NCBI GenBank assembly: GCA_963761985.1
Contig: CAVXIT010000001.1
Coordinates: 1-64,000, forward strand
From: JACCTH01 sp963761985
GTDB lineage: Bacteria; Actinomycetota; Acidimicrobiia; Spongiisociales; ZC4RG35
Direction: 5' to 3'
Length of the DNA: 64,000 bases
Under the pieces are notes generated by a model. That model ran no database searches and was not told the DNA's origin. It worked only from the letters and a program-made list of their open reading frames with translations. The position numbers and the translations under genes are program-made. This document shows, piece by piece, positions 45,796 through 53,534 of this stretch; within the stretch, counting starts at the first letter, position 1; every line of letters starts with the position of its first letter.

Positions 45796-46503
45796 CTAGG
45801 AAACCCCGGAATTGCGGGGCAGGCGGACCTCGAATCGAGCACCCTGGTCGCCGTCGACTGAGACTGAGCCTCCGTGCGCGTCGACCAGGCCCTTGACGAC
45901 GTACAACCCGATGCCCGCCCCGGGCCGTTCGCTCGAGCGCCGCACGAAGCGCTCGAATATGAGCGTTCGATCCTCGGGATGGACTCCCTTGCCCTGATCT
46001 TCGACCGTTAGCACTACGTCGTCATCGTCATGAGCGACCGAAACTGAAATCACCGAGCCGGCCGGGCTATGCGCCACGGCATTGTCGAGCAAGTTGGTCA
46101 TGATTCGGTTGAGCTTGAGAAAGTCGCCCCGCACCGCCACTTGATCGTCGTCGTGGAGCACGCGAAAGGTCAGATCCGGGTGCCGAAGGGCAAAGGGCTC
46201 AACGACGAGCTCGACCAGCCGGACCAGATCGATCGACTCGTGTTCCAGGTGGGGTTGGCCCTGTTCTACCTGTCCAAAGTCGAGCAATTGGTTCAGGAGC
46301 TCGACTAGCAACCGTGCTTCGCGACGGATGTAGGCAGCTGCCTCGCTCGCGGTGGGATCGCCCGACACCGATGGCAGCTCGGCGAGGATTGAGGCGAAGC
46401 CGGCGATCCCGGTCAATGGCGACCGCATGTCGTGGCCGATACCGATCAAGAACTCGAGACGTTCGGCGAGCATGCGCTCTATGTCCGAACGAGTCGGGTT
46501 CAT
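45796..46503 (-). CDS. Sensor-less histidine kinase
   Basis: This 235-residue soluble kinase has a dimerisation part with the H-box IGHDMRSPLTGI near residue 24 (His phosphorylation site), then the ATP-binding core: N-box MTNLLDNAVAHSP, G1 VEDQGKGVHPED and G2 GAGIGLYVVKGLV. There is no N-terminal sensor or TM helix and no partner response regulator in the window. Its ATG overlaps the hpt stop as ATGA, so it is coupled to the tilS-hpt run. It could relay an unknown cytosolic signal. Confidence 0.85.
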   Translation of the reverse strand: MNPTRSDIERMLAERLEFLIGIGHDMRSPLTGIAGFASILAELPSVSGDPTASEAAAYIRREARLLVELLNQLLDFGQVEQGQPHLEHESIDLVRLVELVVEPFALRHPDLTFRVLHDDDQVAVRGDFLKLNRIMTNLLDNAVAHSPAGSVISVSVAHDDDDVVLTVEDQGKGVHPEDRTLIFERFVRRSSERPGAGIGLYVVKGLVDAHGGSVSVDGDQGARFEVRLPRNSGVS

Positions 46504-47042
46504 CCTTCGATCCCCTCCATCACGCCGACGTATGGAAGGTTGCGATAGAGACCCGCGTAGTCGAGGCCGTATCCGATCACAAACTCCGGACCGATGCGAA
46601 AGCCGACGTACTTCACATCGAGCGGTACCCGTTGGATTCCCTCCTTCAAGAGGAGAGCGGCAACCTCGAGCGAAGCGGGCCGTCTGACCGCGAGCGACTT
46701 CAGCAAGTAGCTGAGAGTGAGACCCGAGTCGATGATGTCTTCGACAATCAACACATGCTTGTCCGCGATCTCCGCGTCGAGGTCCTTCAGAATCCGCACC
46801 ACTCCCGAAGTCTGCGTCGCGGCGCCATAGGAGGAAACCGCCATGAAATCGAAGTGGACCGGCAAGTCGATATGGCGAGCGAGGTCGGCCATCACGATGA
46901 AAGCGCCTTTGAGCACACCCACCATGAGGAGTTCCTGGCCCGCGTAGTCGGCGCTGATCCGCTTGCCCATGTCCTCGAGCGCGGTGGAGATATCGTCGGC
47001 CGAGATCAGATTTCGTATCGCCACAGCATCCTCAACTGTCAC
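46500..47042 (-). CDS. hpt: Hypoxanthine phosphoribosyltransferase
   Basis: This 180-residue enzyme salvages hypoxanthine and guanine to IMP and GMP. The PRPP-binding loop reads VLIVEDIIDSGLTLSYL, and the early LLMVGVLKGAFIVMADLARH and late KYVGFRIGPEFVIGYGLDYAG are typical. It overlaps tilS and the kinase gene by 4 bases each. Confidence 0.96.
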   Translation of the reverse strand: MTVEDAVAIRNLISADDISTALEDMGKRISADYAGQELLMVGVLKGAFIVMADLARHIDLPVHFDFMAVSSYGAATQTSGVVRILKDLDAEIADKHVLIVEDIIDSGLTLSYLLKSLAVRRPASLEVAALLLKEGIQRVPLDVKYVGFRIGPEFVIGYGLDYAGLYRNLPYVGVMEGIEG

Positions 47043-47956
47043 TCTTCACGAACCTGCAAAGGTAGCGAACGGCACACGAGCCATGATCCGGCGCGCTCGA
47101 CCTGGATCCGGCCCCGGACCTCGGTCGCGACTCGATCGCCGGCCACCACTTCCCACACTCTTTGCGTTTCTGCCCGATCAAGGCCGTAGCCGCCATGAAA
47201 TTGGCGAAGCGATTCCCGCAGGATTTGGGCCGCCCCATCGGGACCTGCTGCCCACAGAACCGAATTGGCGATCCTCCAGCCATCGGCAAGCTGTTCTCCC
47301 GCCGGCCAGATGTCGCGTTCCGTCGGCATCAGCTCGGCCAGACCGGCCAGGGCCTGGCGGATCGCCGGGTTGTATTCGGCCTCGAGAGCGGGCAAGAGCC
47401 GATGCCGGATCCGATTGCGCAATGGGTCGAGGTCCTCGTTGCTCGGATCGTCGTCCCATGGCAGGCCTGAAAGCGTGGCGAATTCCCGGGCTTCGGCCCG
47501 GGTGATCCCGAGCAGCGGACGCGCGATCCGGCCCCGACGGCGGGGGATTCCGCTCAACCCGGTTACTCCGGTACCGCGCAGGATGTTGGACAGAACCGTC
47601 TCAGCCTGGTCGTTGGCCGTGTGCGCGGTGAGGAGAGTCTCGCCTTCCTGCAGCGAGCGGAGCAGCGCCTCGTAGCGTCGCTCGCGCGCCGCTCCCTCCG
47701 ACCAGGGCTCGACCGTGACGGCAATGACCAGGAGCGGAGCGCCAAGGACCCTGGCAATGCCTTCGGCTGCGTCCTGCATCCGATCGGAATGGGGCCGGCC
47801 ATGGTGGACATGCACGCACCGTGCTGGTTCAGCGAGCGCGGCCAGCGCCGCTGAATCCGCCCCACCGGACAAGGCGACCACGCGCGGCGGGTCGGGGAGG
47901 TCGAGACGATCCTCGATTTCGAGCCGCAGCCGCCCTAGGCGACGCGTCGCAACCAT
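47039..47956 (-). CDS. tilS: tRNA(Ile)-lysidine synthase
   Basis: This 305-residue protein attaches lysine to C34 of the CAU tRNA-Ile so that it reads AUA. The PP-loop reads VVALSGGADSAALAALA near residue 27. The HTANDQAETVLSNILRGTGVTGLSG and RPLLGITR stretches are typical. It is close to the shorter actinobacterial type without the full C-terminal domain. It overlaps the metalloprotease gene by 22 bases. Confidence 0.93.
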   Translation of the reverse strand: MVATRRLGRLRLEIEDRLDLPDPPRVVALSGGADSAALAALAEPARCVHVHHGRPHSDRMQDAAEGIARVLGAPLLVIAVTVEPWSEGAARERRYEALLRSLQEGETLLTAHTANDQAETVLSNILRGTGVTGLSGIPRRRGRIARPLLGITRAEAREFATLSGLPWDDDPSNEDLDPLRNRIRHRLLPALEAEYNPAIRQALAGLAELMPTERDIWPAGEQLADGWRIANSVLWAAGPDGAAQILRESLRQFHGGYGLDRAETQRVWEVVAGDRVATEVRGRIQVERAGSWLVCRSLPLQVREE

Positions 47957-48981
47957 TCCTGCGGGTGATAGATCTCATCGAGAGTCGGCAAAGTCTCGGC
48001 CGACTCCCAGGCCCGCTCAAGCCGGTCCCACCCTGCTTCCTTTTCGATCAGCTGGATGAACGCCTCGCCCAACTCGTATTGCTTCATCTTCATCTCCATG
48101 CCGAGCAGACGGAAGAGAGCCGCAGTGCGTGGATCCTTACGACGAGCCTTGAGGATCGATGACATCCTTTGCTGGCTCGGAAGAATGCGAGCTCCGATGC
48201 GATCCATGACGACATGTCCATGGCCCTCGAGTAACGACATCAGCGCCTGCACCTTGTCGATCGCCACCTTCTGCTCCGGCGTGGCCAACAGCCCGAGGAT
48301 CCCGGTGTCATCCACGATGGGTTGACCGGACCGGCCCGCGGCAACAGCCTGAGAGATAAGTCTGGCCAGGCGGCCCGGGGCCGGGCCTGAGTTGGAGACC
48401 AGTTCATTAACCAGCGAAAGGAAGTAGTCGCGCAACCAGGGCACGCCGATGAACTGGGCCCGGTGGGTTGCCTCGTGCAGAGCGATCCACATCCGAAACT
48501 CCGCAGGACGGAACTGCTGCTGGCGCTCGAGCATCAGCACGTTCGCCCCGACCAACGCGACCAGATCGCCTTCGTCCTCGTCATCAGGAAGTACCAGCTC
48601 GTATTGCCCCAACACCCTCTTGGCGAGGATTCCCAGCAGGGCGCCGGTCTCGACTGCCATCACCCTTCTGGCCAGTCCAGCTGAGGATCCGTCCTTACCG
48701 GTCTCGGCCAGCTTGGCGGCAATCTTCTCCTCGATGGGGGCGAGCATGCGGGTGAAGCTGCGGACGTTCCGACCCGCCCACTCGCCCCTGGTCACCACCC
48801 GGACCACGGGAACTCCAGGAGTCAGAAGACCGGTTTCGGTGGTCACCATCTCCGCGGCGCGGCTGAAGAGCTCGGGCACCTGGGCTTGCATTTGGGCGAG
48901 GTGGTAAGTCTCGGCCAGCGGATAATTGCCGGCGACCCGAGTGGCCACCGGAACCGCCAGATTCCAATGAGAGTCGGTCAC
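47935..48981 (-). CDS. DUF2342 zinc-dependent metalloprotease-like protein
   Basis: This 348-residue protein belongs to a widespread actinobacterial family with an HExxH motif, here ALHEATHRAQF near residue 168. N-terminal (DSHWNLAVPVATRVAGN) and C-terminal parts are helical. It has been called F420-associated or a metalloprotease without proof of substrate. Mycobacteria have the same gene next to tilS. It overlaps tilS and the 117-residue gene. Confidence 0.88.
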   Translation of the reverse strand: MTDSHWNLAVPVATRVAGNYPLAETYHLAQMQAQVPELFSRAAEMVTTETGLLTPGVPVVRVVTRGEWAGRNVRSFTRMLAPIEEKIAAKLAETGKDGSSAGLARRVMAVETGALLGILAKRVLGQYELVLPDDEDEGDLVALVGANVLMLERQQQFRPAEFRMWIALHEATHRAQFIGVPWLRDYFLSLVNELVSNSGPAPGRLARLISQAVAAGRSGQPIVDDTGILGLLATPEQKVAIDKVQALMSLLEGHGHVVMDRIGARILPSQQRMSSILKARRKDPRTAALFRLLGMEMKMKQYELGEAFIQLIEKEAGWDRLERAWESAETLPTLDEIYHPQEWLRRVA

Positions 48982-49331
48982 CGTACGACGCGATAGCGCT
49001 TGCGCACAACGCCGGTGAAGTAGCGGACAACCGTGGCGATGACCACGACCGCGGCGAGAACCAGCAGCGCTGGAATAAAGAAGCGATAGGTCCAGTCCGG
49101 CTGGGCTTCGGGCGCCTCGGTCACCTCAGTGGAGACGGCTGGCACGATTGCCGGGCCCGTGGACGTCGTTTCCCCGACCACCGTCGTGGCCACTCCTCCT
49201 CCGGCAACAGTGGTGCCGGTGGCACCAGTCGTATCAGTGGCGCCGGTGGTGGTGGTCGCGAAAACTGGCGAAGCGAGCCCGGCGAGGAGCACGGCCATCG
49301 TGAGAGAAGCAAGTAACTGCCGGCGCGCCAT
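48978..49331 (-). CDS. Secreted/membrane protein with Thr-rich linker
   Basis: This 117-residue protein has an N-terminal signal (LLASLTMAVLLAGLASPVFA), a Thr/Gly/Ala-rich middle (about 25-75), and a second hydrophobic segment near residues 85-107 followed by basic residues (VVRKRYRVVR). It therefore has a short extracellular part between a cleaved signal and a C-terminal anchor. No family is recognised. It shares a 4-base overlap with the DUF2342 gene. Confidence 0.65.
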   Translation of the reverse strand: MARRQLLASLTMAVLLAGLASPVFATTTTGATDTTGATGTTVAGGGVATTVVGETTSTGPAIVPAVSTEVTEAPEAQPDWTYRFFIPALLVLAAVVVIATVVRYFTGVVRKRYRVVR

Positions 49332-49360
49332 GCGCCGAGATTACCGGGGAGAGACGGGAA

Positions 49361-49588
49361 CTAGCGATCGGTCTGGAGCGCCTGGCGGAGACGGGCCAGA
49401 AACTCGGGCGGGACCTCCTCGTGCAGCCGCTCTCTGATTACTAATTGCAAACGCTGCTCGAAAGTAAAGGCCCGGCCGCAACCATCACACTCGCCGACAT
49501 GGCGCCGGATCTGCCAGGAGCGATACCAGTTGACCTCGCGATCGAGGTAGCTGTAGACGTTCGAAAGCGCCTCGTCGCATTTACTCAT
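49361..49588 (-). CDS. rsrA: Anti-sigma factor, RsrA-like (zinc-binding, redox-sensing)
   Basis: From the ATG at 49588 this protein has 75 residues. It has the pattern CDEALSNVYSYLDREVNW and the zinc motif HVGECDGC (HxxxCxxC) near residue 30, as in RsrA and mycothiol-system anti-sigma factors. It holds SigR inactive until thiol oxidation releases zinc. The ATG overlaps the sigR stop by 4 bases (ATGA). An in-frame start at 49633 would extend into sigR. Confidence 0.9.
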   Translation of the reverse strand: MSKCDEALSNVYSYLDREVNWYRSWQIRRHVGECDGCGRAFTFEQRLQLVIRERLHEEVPPEFLARLRQALQTDR

Positions 49589-50157
49589 TGGTGATCCTTC
49601 TCGACGAGCCCACGTTGGGCTGCAAAATCCCACAACGCTGTTTGGAGAGCCTTTCTTCCCCGATGCAGGCGAGACATGACGGTTCCGATCGGAATTTCAA
49701 GAATTTCGGCGATCTCTTTATACGAGAATCCTTCCAGGTCTGCCAATAAGACGACCATCCGGAAGTTCTCCGGCAGCGCATCTACCGCCTGCTTGATGTC
49801 CTCCTCGACAAGCCCTTCGAGGAGTTGTTCTTCGGCCGATGAGCTTGGCCCCACCGCCGTGTCGCGGTTCAGACGGCGAAAGAGATAGAGGTCTTCGAGG
49901 TCACCGAGATCGGTCTCCTGGGGCCGGCGGGTGTCGCGGCGATAGTTGTTGATGAACGTATTGGTGAGAATCCGGTAGAGCCACGCTTTGAGGTTGGTTC
50001 CCGCCTCGAAGCTCTCATACGCCCGATAGGCCTTGAGGAAGGTCTCCTGGACCAGGTCCTCGGCGTTCGAGGGATTGCGAGTCAGTCTTACGGCGGCGGC
50101 ATAGAGCTGAGGGGCAAGCGGCATCGCATCGCTTTCGAAGTCCGCCTTGTCTGCCAT
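49585..50157 (-). CDS. sigR: ECF RNA polymerase sigma factor, SigR/SigH-like
   Basis: This 190-residue sigma factor has region 2 (YAAAVRLTRNPSNAEDLVQETFLKAYRAYESFEAGTNLKAWL read in parts) and region 4 (VDALPENFRMVVLLADLEGFSYKEIAEILEIPIGTVMSRLHRGRKAL). It controls the disulfide-stress response in actinobacteria, with targets such as thioredoxin and Clp genes. It is co-encoded with RsrA. No GGAAT-N18-GTT autoregulatory promoter was found upstream. Confidence 0.93.
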   Translation of the reverse strand: MADKADFESDAMPLAPQLYAAAVRLTRNPSNAEDLVQETFLKAYRAYESFEAGTNLKAWLYRILTNTFINNYRRDTRRPQETDLGDLEDLYLFRRLNRDTAVGPSSSAEEQLLEGLVEEDIKQAVDALPENFRMVVLLADLEGFSYKEIAEILEIPIGTVMSRLHRGRKALQTALWDFAAQRGLVEKDHQ

Positions 50158-50207
50158 GACGGCGACACGCTAACGGCCCCCACGCTTTCTCAAACCTAAG
50201 GCTTGGT

Positions 50208-50224
50208 GCCGTGATTTTCACGGC
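50208..50224. promoter_or_regulatory. Inverted repeat upstream of sigR
   Basis: GCCGTGA and TCACGGC (7 bases each) enclose TTT, 51 bases before the sigR start and 45 bases before tRNA-Thr. It could be an operator or a weak terminator on the minus strand (AAA loop, no T-run). Confidence 0.4.
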
Positions 50225-50268
50225 TTCTGGCCCGCGGTTTCGACATACGAATAGACTCCTCTGCCACC

Positions 50269-50340
50269 GCCGGAGTAGCTCAGTGGTAGAGCAGCTCACT
50301 CGTAATGAGCAGGTCAGGGGTTCGACTCCCCTCTCCGGCT
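50269..50340 (+). tRNA. tRNA-Thr (anticodon CGT)
   Basis: The acceptor GCCGGAG pairs with CTCCGGC, the D arm is GCTC-AGTGGTA-GAGC, and the anticodon stem GCTCA/TGAGC encloses CTCGTAA with anticodon CGT. The T arm AGGGG-TTCGACT-CCCCT follows, and the discriminator is T. It reads ACG codons and complements the TGT tRNA at 18.6 kb. It is opposite in direction to its flanking genes. Confidence 0.95.
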
Positions 50341-50382
50341 CTGCTCGAGACCCGAGCTGACCGAGTGGTTCACGGTTGGGAA

Positions 50383-51435
50383 TCAGCTTGGTTCTTGAAG
50401 TCCGAGTGACGTGAAAAGAGCCGCCAGAACGGGCAAAGGCCGCAAGTTTCCCGACAGGTCGATCACCGCGTCGAGGATGGCGTGGGCGCCCGACACCGCT
50501 TCGGCCGGCGACACTCGGGTCAGTTCCGCCAGCGGGACGTCGCGGTTTCTGATCGGCCCACCCAGCTGCAGCGAAGCCGCGTCCAAGTAGAACGACGCCA
50601 GGATCTCGAGGCCTGAGGCCAAGAGTGACTGGGTTGCCCGGCGCCGAGCACGGTCGCGCAATTCGGCACCGCCGGGCACGGCGCCGGCTATCTCTCCAGC
50701 CAGGGGTTCGATCGCCGTCATCATCTCCTCGGCCAAGCTGAAGCCGTCGCCCGGCCTCCCGCTGAAGCGAACCGGCAATGAGAGCCATGCGCGGCGTAGC
50801 TCGGCAACCGGTGAACCGGGGCCGAGCTGCAGCGCCAGCCCGGGACGGCCCCCGCTGACCATCGCCAGGACCCGGGCCTCTTCCGCCTCCATCCCACGCT
50901 CGGTCAGTGCCTCCGTTAGTTCGGCTTCCGGCACCCTTCCAAACCGAATGACCCGGCAACGGCTAGCCACGGTCGGCGGGAAGTCGTCGTCCGATTCGGA
51001 AACGATCAAGAAGGTCACCACCGCAGTCGGCTCTTCGAGCGTCTTCAGCATGGCGTTCGCCGCCTGCTCGGTCATCAGCCCGGCGTCGTCCACCAAGAAG
51101 ACCCGGCGCTGGCTTTCGACCGGACTCAAGACCGCCTGGGTGACCATCGAGCGGGCCGTGTCGACTCCCAAACTTGCCCGGCCCTCGGGTTCGACGGCGA
51201 CCAGATCAGGATGATTGCCGCTGACGACCCGTCGACACGAGCTGCACGGAAGTGCGTGATCGCCGGCTTCAGGACAGAGGAGAAGCCGGGCGAATTCGCG
51301 CGCGACGGTTGCCTTCCCCACCCCGGCAGGTCCCGTGAACAGGTAGGCGTGCGATGGCTCCTTCAGTTCCCGATTGAGGAGCTCAGTCACTTCACCGTGC
51401 CCGATCAGCTCGGGTGCAAGGAGGGCGGTCGTCAC
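50383..51435 (-). CDS. holB: DNA polymerase III delta' subunit
   Basis: This 350-residue clamp-loader subunit has GPAGVGKATVAREFARLL near residue 36, the zinc-type CPEAGDHALPCSSCRR near residue 54, and a late helical collar. It helps load the beta clamp. It lies 7 bases after tmk, the usual tmk-holB pair. The tRNA-Thr lies opposite downstream. Confidence 0.9.
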   Translation of the reverse strand: MTTALLAPELIGHGEVTELLNRELKEPSHAYLFTGPAGVGKATVAREFARLLLCPEAGDHALPCSSCRRVVSGNHPDLVAVEPEGRASLGVDTARSMVTQAVLSPVESQRRVFLVDDAGLMTEQAANAMLKTLEEPTAVVTFLIVSESDDDFPPTVASRCRVIRFGRVPEAELTEALTERGMEAEEARVLAMVSGGRPGLALQLGPGSPVAELRRAWLSLPVRFSGRPGDGFSLAEEMMTAIEPLAGEIAGAVPGGAELRDRARRRATQSLLASGLEILASFYLDAASLQLGGPIRNRDVPLAELTRVSPAEAVSGAHAILDAVIDLSGNLRPLPVLAALFTSLGLQEPS

Positions 51436-51442
51436 GGGTCGA

Positions 51443-52042
51443 TCAGTCCTGGTCGATCAAACCGATGATTCGCTTGGCCACGGTCTCAGCATCGTCGTTG
51501 GCAGGGACAACTACGACGCGGTCGGGCTCTTGTCGAGCAAGCTCCAGATAGGCCTCAGTGACTCTCGCCTGAAACTCGGCGTGTTCGCCACCGATCCGGT
51601 CGGGGTCGTCCTGGCGGGCCATGCCGATCTCGTGGTCGACGCCTAAGACCACGACCAAGTTGGGGACGACGCCTTCGACGGCGAGCAGATTGAGCGCCCG
51701 GACCCGATCGATCCCCAGCCCACGGGCCCCGCCCTGATAGGCGAGCGATGAATAGAAGGAGCGATCGCTGATCACAAATTCGCCCCTCGCTAGGGCTGGC
51801 GCCACCACCTCGGCGACTAGTTGGGCCCGCTGGGTGGCAAACAAAAAGGCTTCGGCCCAGGGCGTCATCTCGTCGGCGTGGAGTACGAGCCGGCGAATTT
51901 CGTCGCCCAGAGCGGTCGTCCCGGGCTCGCGGACGACCAGGACCTTGTGACCAGCTTTTTCGAGCTGCGTGCGCAACAAGTCGGCCAGCGTGGTTTTCCC
52001 GGCACCCTCACCCCCTTCGAGCGCTAAATAGAAGCCACTCAT
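51443..52042 (-). CDS. tmk: Thymidylate kinase
   Basis: This 199-residue enzyme makes dTDP from dTMP. It has the P-loop LEGGEGAGKTTLADLL near residue 8, the DR motif SDRSFYSSLAYQG near residue 92 and TTALGDEIRRL. It overlaps the MFS gene by 4 bases. Confidence 0.96.
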   Translation of the reverse strand: MSGFYLALEGGEGAGKTTLADLLRTQLEKAGHKVLVVREPGTTALGDEIRRLVLHADEMTPWAEAFLFATQRAQLVAEVVAPALARGEFVISDRSFYSSLAYQGGARGLGIDRVRALNLLAVEGVVPNLVVVLGVDHEIGMARQDDPDRIGGEHAEFQARVTEAYLELARQEPDRVVVVPANDDAETVAKRIIGLIDQD

Positions 52043-53463
52043 TCGGCGGGACCTTGAGGGGTCGGCCGGGTCTCGCTGTCAGCCTGGCGATCGCCCCTCA
52101 TCCAGGTGATGGCATTGGAGGCATCGGCCAGAGTGCTGAGCTGCTCGGAGCTGAAATGAGCCCTTAGCTCGCTTCTCGCCGCCCAGAGGACGCTGCCTCC
52201 AACCAGAAGCACGACGAGGCCACCCAGCACGATGACTGCTCTGATCCCCTCGTTGAGCTCACCCACGAGGACGCCGTCCAATGTGGCCGCACCTACCCCG
52301 GCGAGGGCGAACGAAATCAGAAGAGCCACCCGGGCAAAAGCAAACATGGCGGCAAATGTCCGCCCCCGTAACCGGTCCTCAACGGTGGCGTGCAACTCGG
52401 TGAAGCCGCAGACATAGGCCACGCCCGTGCCCAATCCGGTCACAAACGTCCAGGCTGCGGCGCCGGTGACGGTGTTCCTGAATCCGGTGAAGATGATGGC
52501 GAGCCCGGTTGCCACGAGGGCGAGGGCAAAGACCAATGGGCGTCGTGTGTTCATCGTGCCGAGGATCGTCATCCCGAGCATGCCGACGCCGACCCCGACG
52601 CCGAGCGCCGTCACGATCAACCCATAGCCGGCGTCGGAGGCTCGCAACACTTGTTCGGCAAAAGGCTGACCGATCACGAACAATGCTCCGCCGCCGAATA
52701 GGCCGGCCGCCATTCCCAGAATCATTCGGCGAATCGGACCACTCCCGGCCACGAAGCGAAAGCCTTCCATCATGTCTCGCAGCGGCGCTCTGAGGTCGAC
52801 GCGGCTGCGAGCTTTGCGCTCCTCCGAAAGAGATGCGGACGGTATCGGAGTGAAGAAGACAATCGCCGCCGAGACGAGGAAGGTGACCGAGTTCAAGGCA
52901 AAGGCGGCGCCAATCGAGGAGCCGAATGTGCCGAACGGAGGGAGCAGCGAACCGATTTGGGTGAGCCCGGCAAAGAGCGCGGAGCCAATCGGCGCAGTCC
53001 CATAGTTGGAAAGTAGGGAGAGCCCATTGGCCGCCAGCAGTTGATGCTCAGCGATGAGCGACGGCACAACCGCTTCTCGAGCTGGTTGGCGCATCATCGA
53101 GAGGAGCTCGGTGACGAAGGTGAGCAGGAAGAGCTCACGGAAATTGCTGACGAAGATGAAGCCGATAGCCAGGACCGCCCGCCCAATGTCGGCGACGAGC
53201 ATGGTGGCCTTGCGACTGAACCGATCAGCCAGCACACCCCCCACGAAGCCGAACGCCAGGGCAGGGAGGATCCGGCCCACCAGGGGGACCAGGATGCCGA
53301 GGCTGGCTGCGGATCCTCCGCCAGAAATCCGGGCGGCTAGGGCAAAACTCGCAAAAAGGGCTACCCAATCGCCCAACGATGCGACAGCTTGTGACCACCA
53401 AAGTCGGGCAAACGGCCCTTTTCGGATCAGGTCCCGGCTTCGAAGTTGGAAATCAGATGTCAC
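52039..53463 (-). CDS. MFS transporter (predicted efflux)
   Basis: This 474-residue protein has about twelve hydrophobic segments, with FARLWWSQAVASLGDWVALFA near the start and the loop GGVLADRFSRKATMLVADIGRA, as in the MFS_3 / enterobactin-exporter-like group. It probably exports a drug or metabolite; the substrate cannot be told. It is the first gene of the tmk-holB run and divergent from topA. Confidence 0.85.
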   Translation of the reverse strand: MTSDFQLRSRDLIRKGPFARLWWSQAVASLGDWVALFASFALAARISGGGSAASLGILVPLVGRILPALAFGFVGGVLADRFSRKATMLVADIGRAVLAIGFIFVSNFRELFLLTFVTELLSMMRQPAREAVVPSLIAEHQLLAANGLSLLSNYGTAPIGSALFAGLTQIGSLLPPFGTFGSSIGAAFALNSVTFLVSAAIVFFTPIPSASLSEERKARSRVDLRAPLRDMMEGFRFVAGSGPIRRMILGMAAGLFGGGALFVIGQPFAEQVLRASDAGYGLIVTALGVGVGVGMLGMTILGTMNTRRPLVFALALVATGLAIIFTGFRNTVTGAAAWTFVTGLGTGVAYVCGFTELHATVEDRLRGRTFAAMFAFARVALLISFALAGVGAATLDGVLVGELNEGIRAVIVLGGLVVLLVGGSVLWAARSELRAHFSSEQLSTLADASNAITWMRGDRQADSETRPTPQGPAE

Positions 53464-53488
53464 CGGAATGAGGTTTTGAGAGGTTGAA

Positions 53489-53515
53489 TTGACAGTCTCG
53501 CCTAGACGCTAGACA
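53489..53515 (+). promoter_or_regulatory. Possible topA promoter
   Basis: TTGACA (53489-53494) matches the -35 consensus exactly. TAGACA (53510-53515) is a weak -10 at 15 bases. The sequence lies in the 71-base gap between the MFS start and topA. CTAGAC occurs twice in a row beside it. Confidence 0.4.
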
Positions 53516-53534
53516 GTGAATTGCCCGTAGATCT

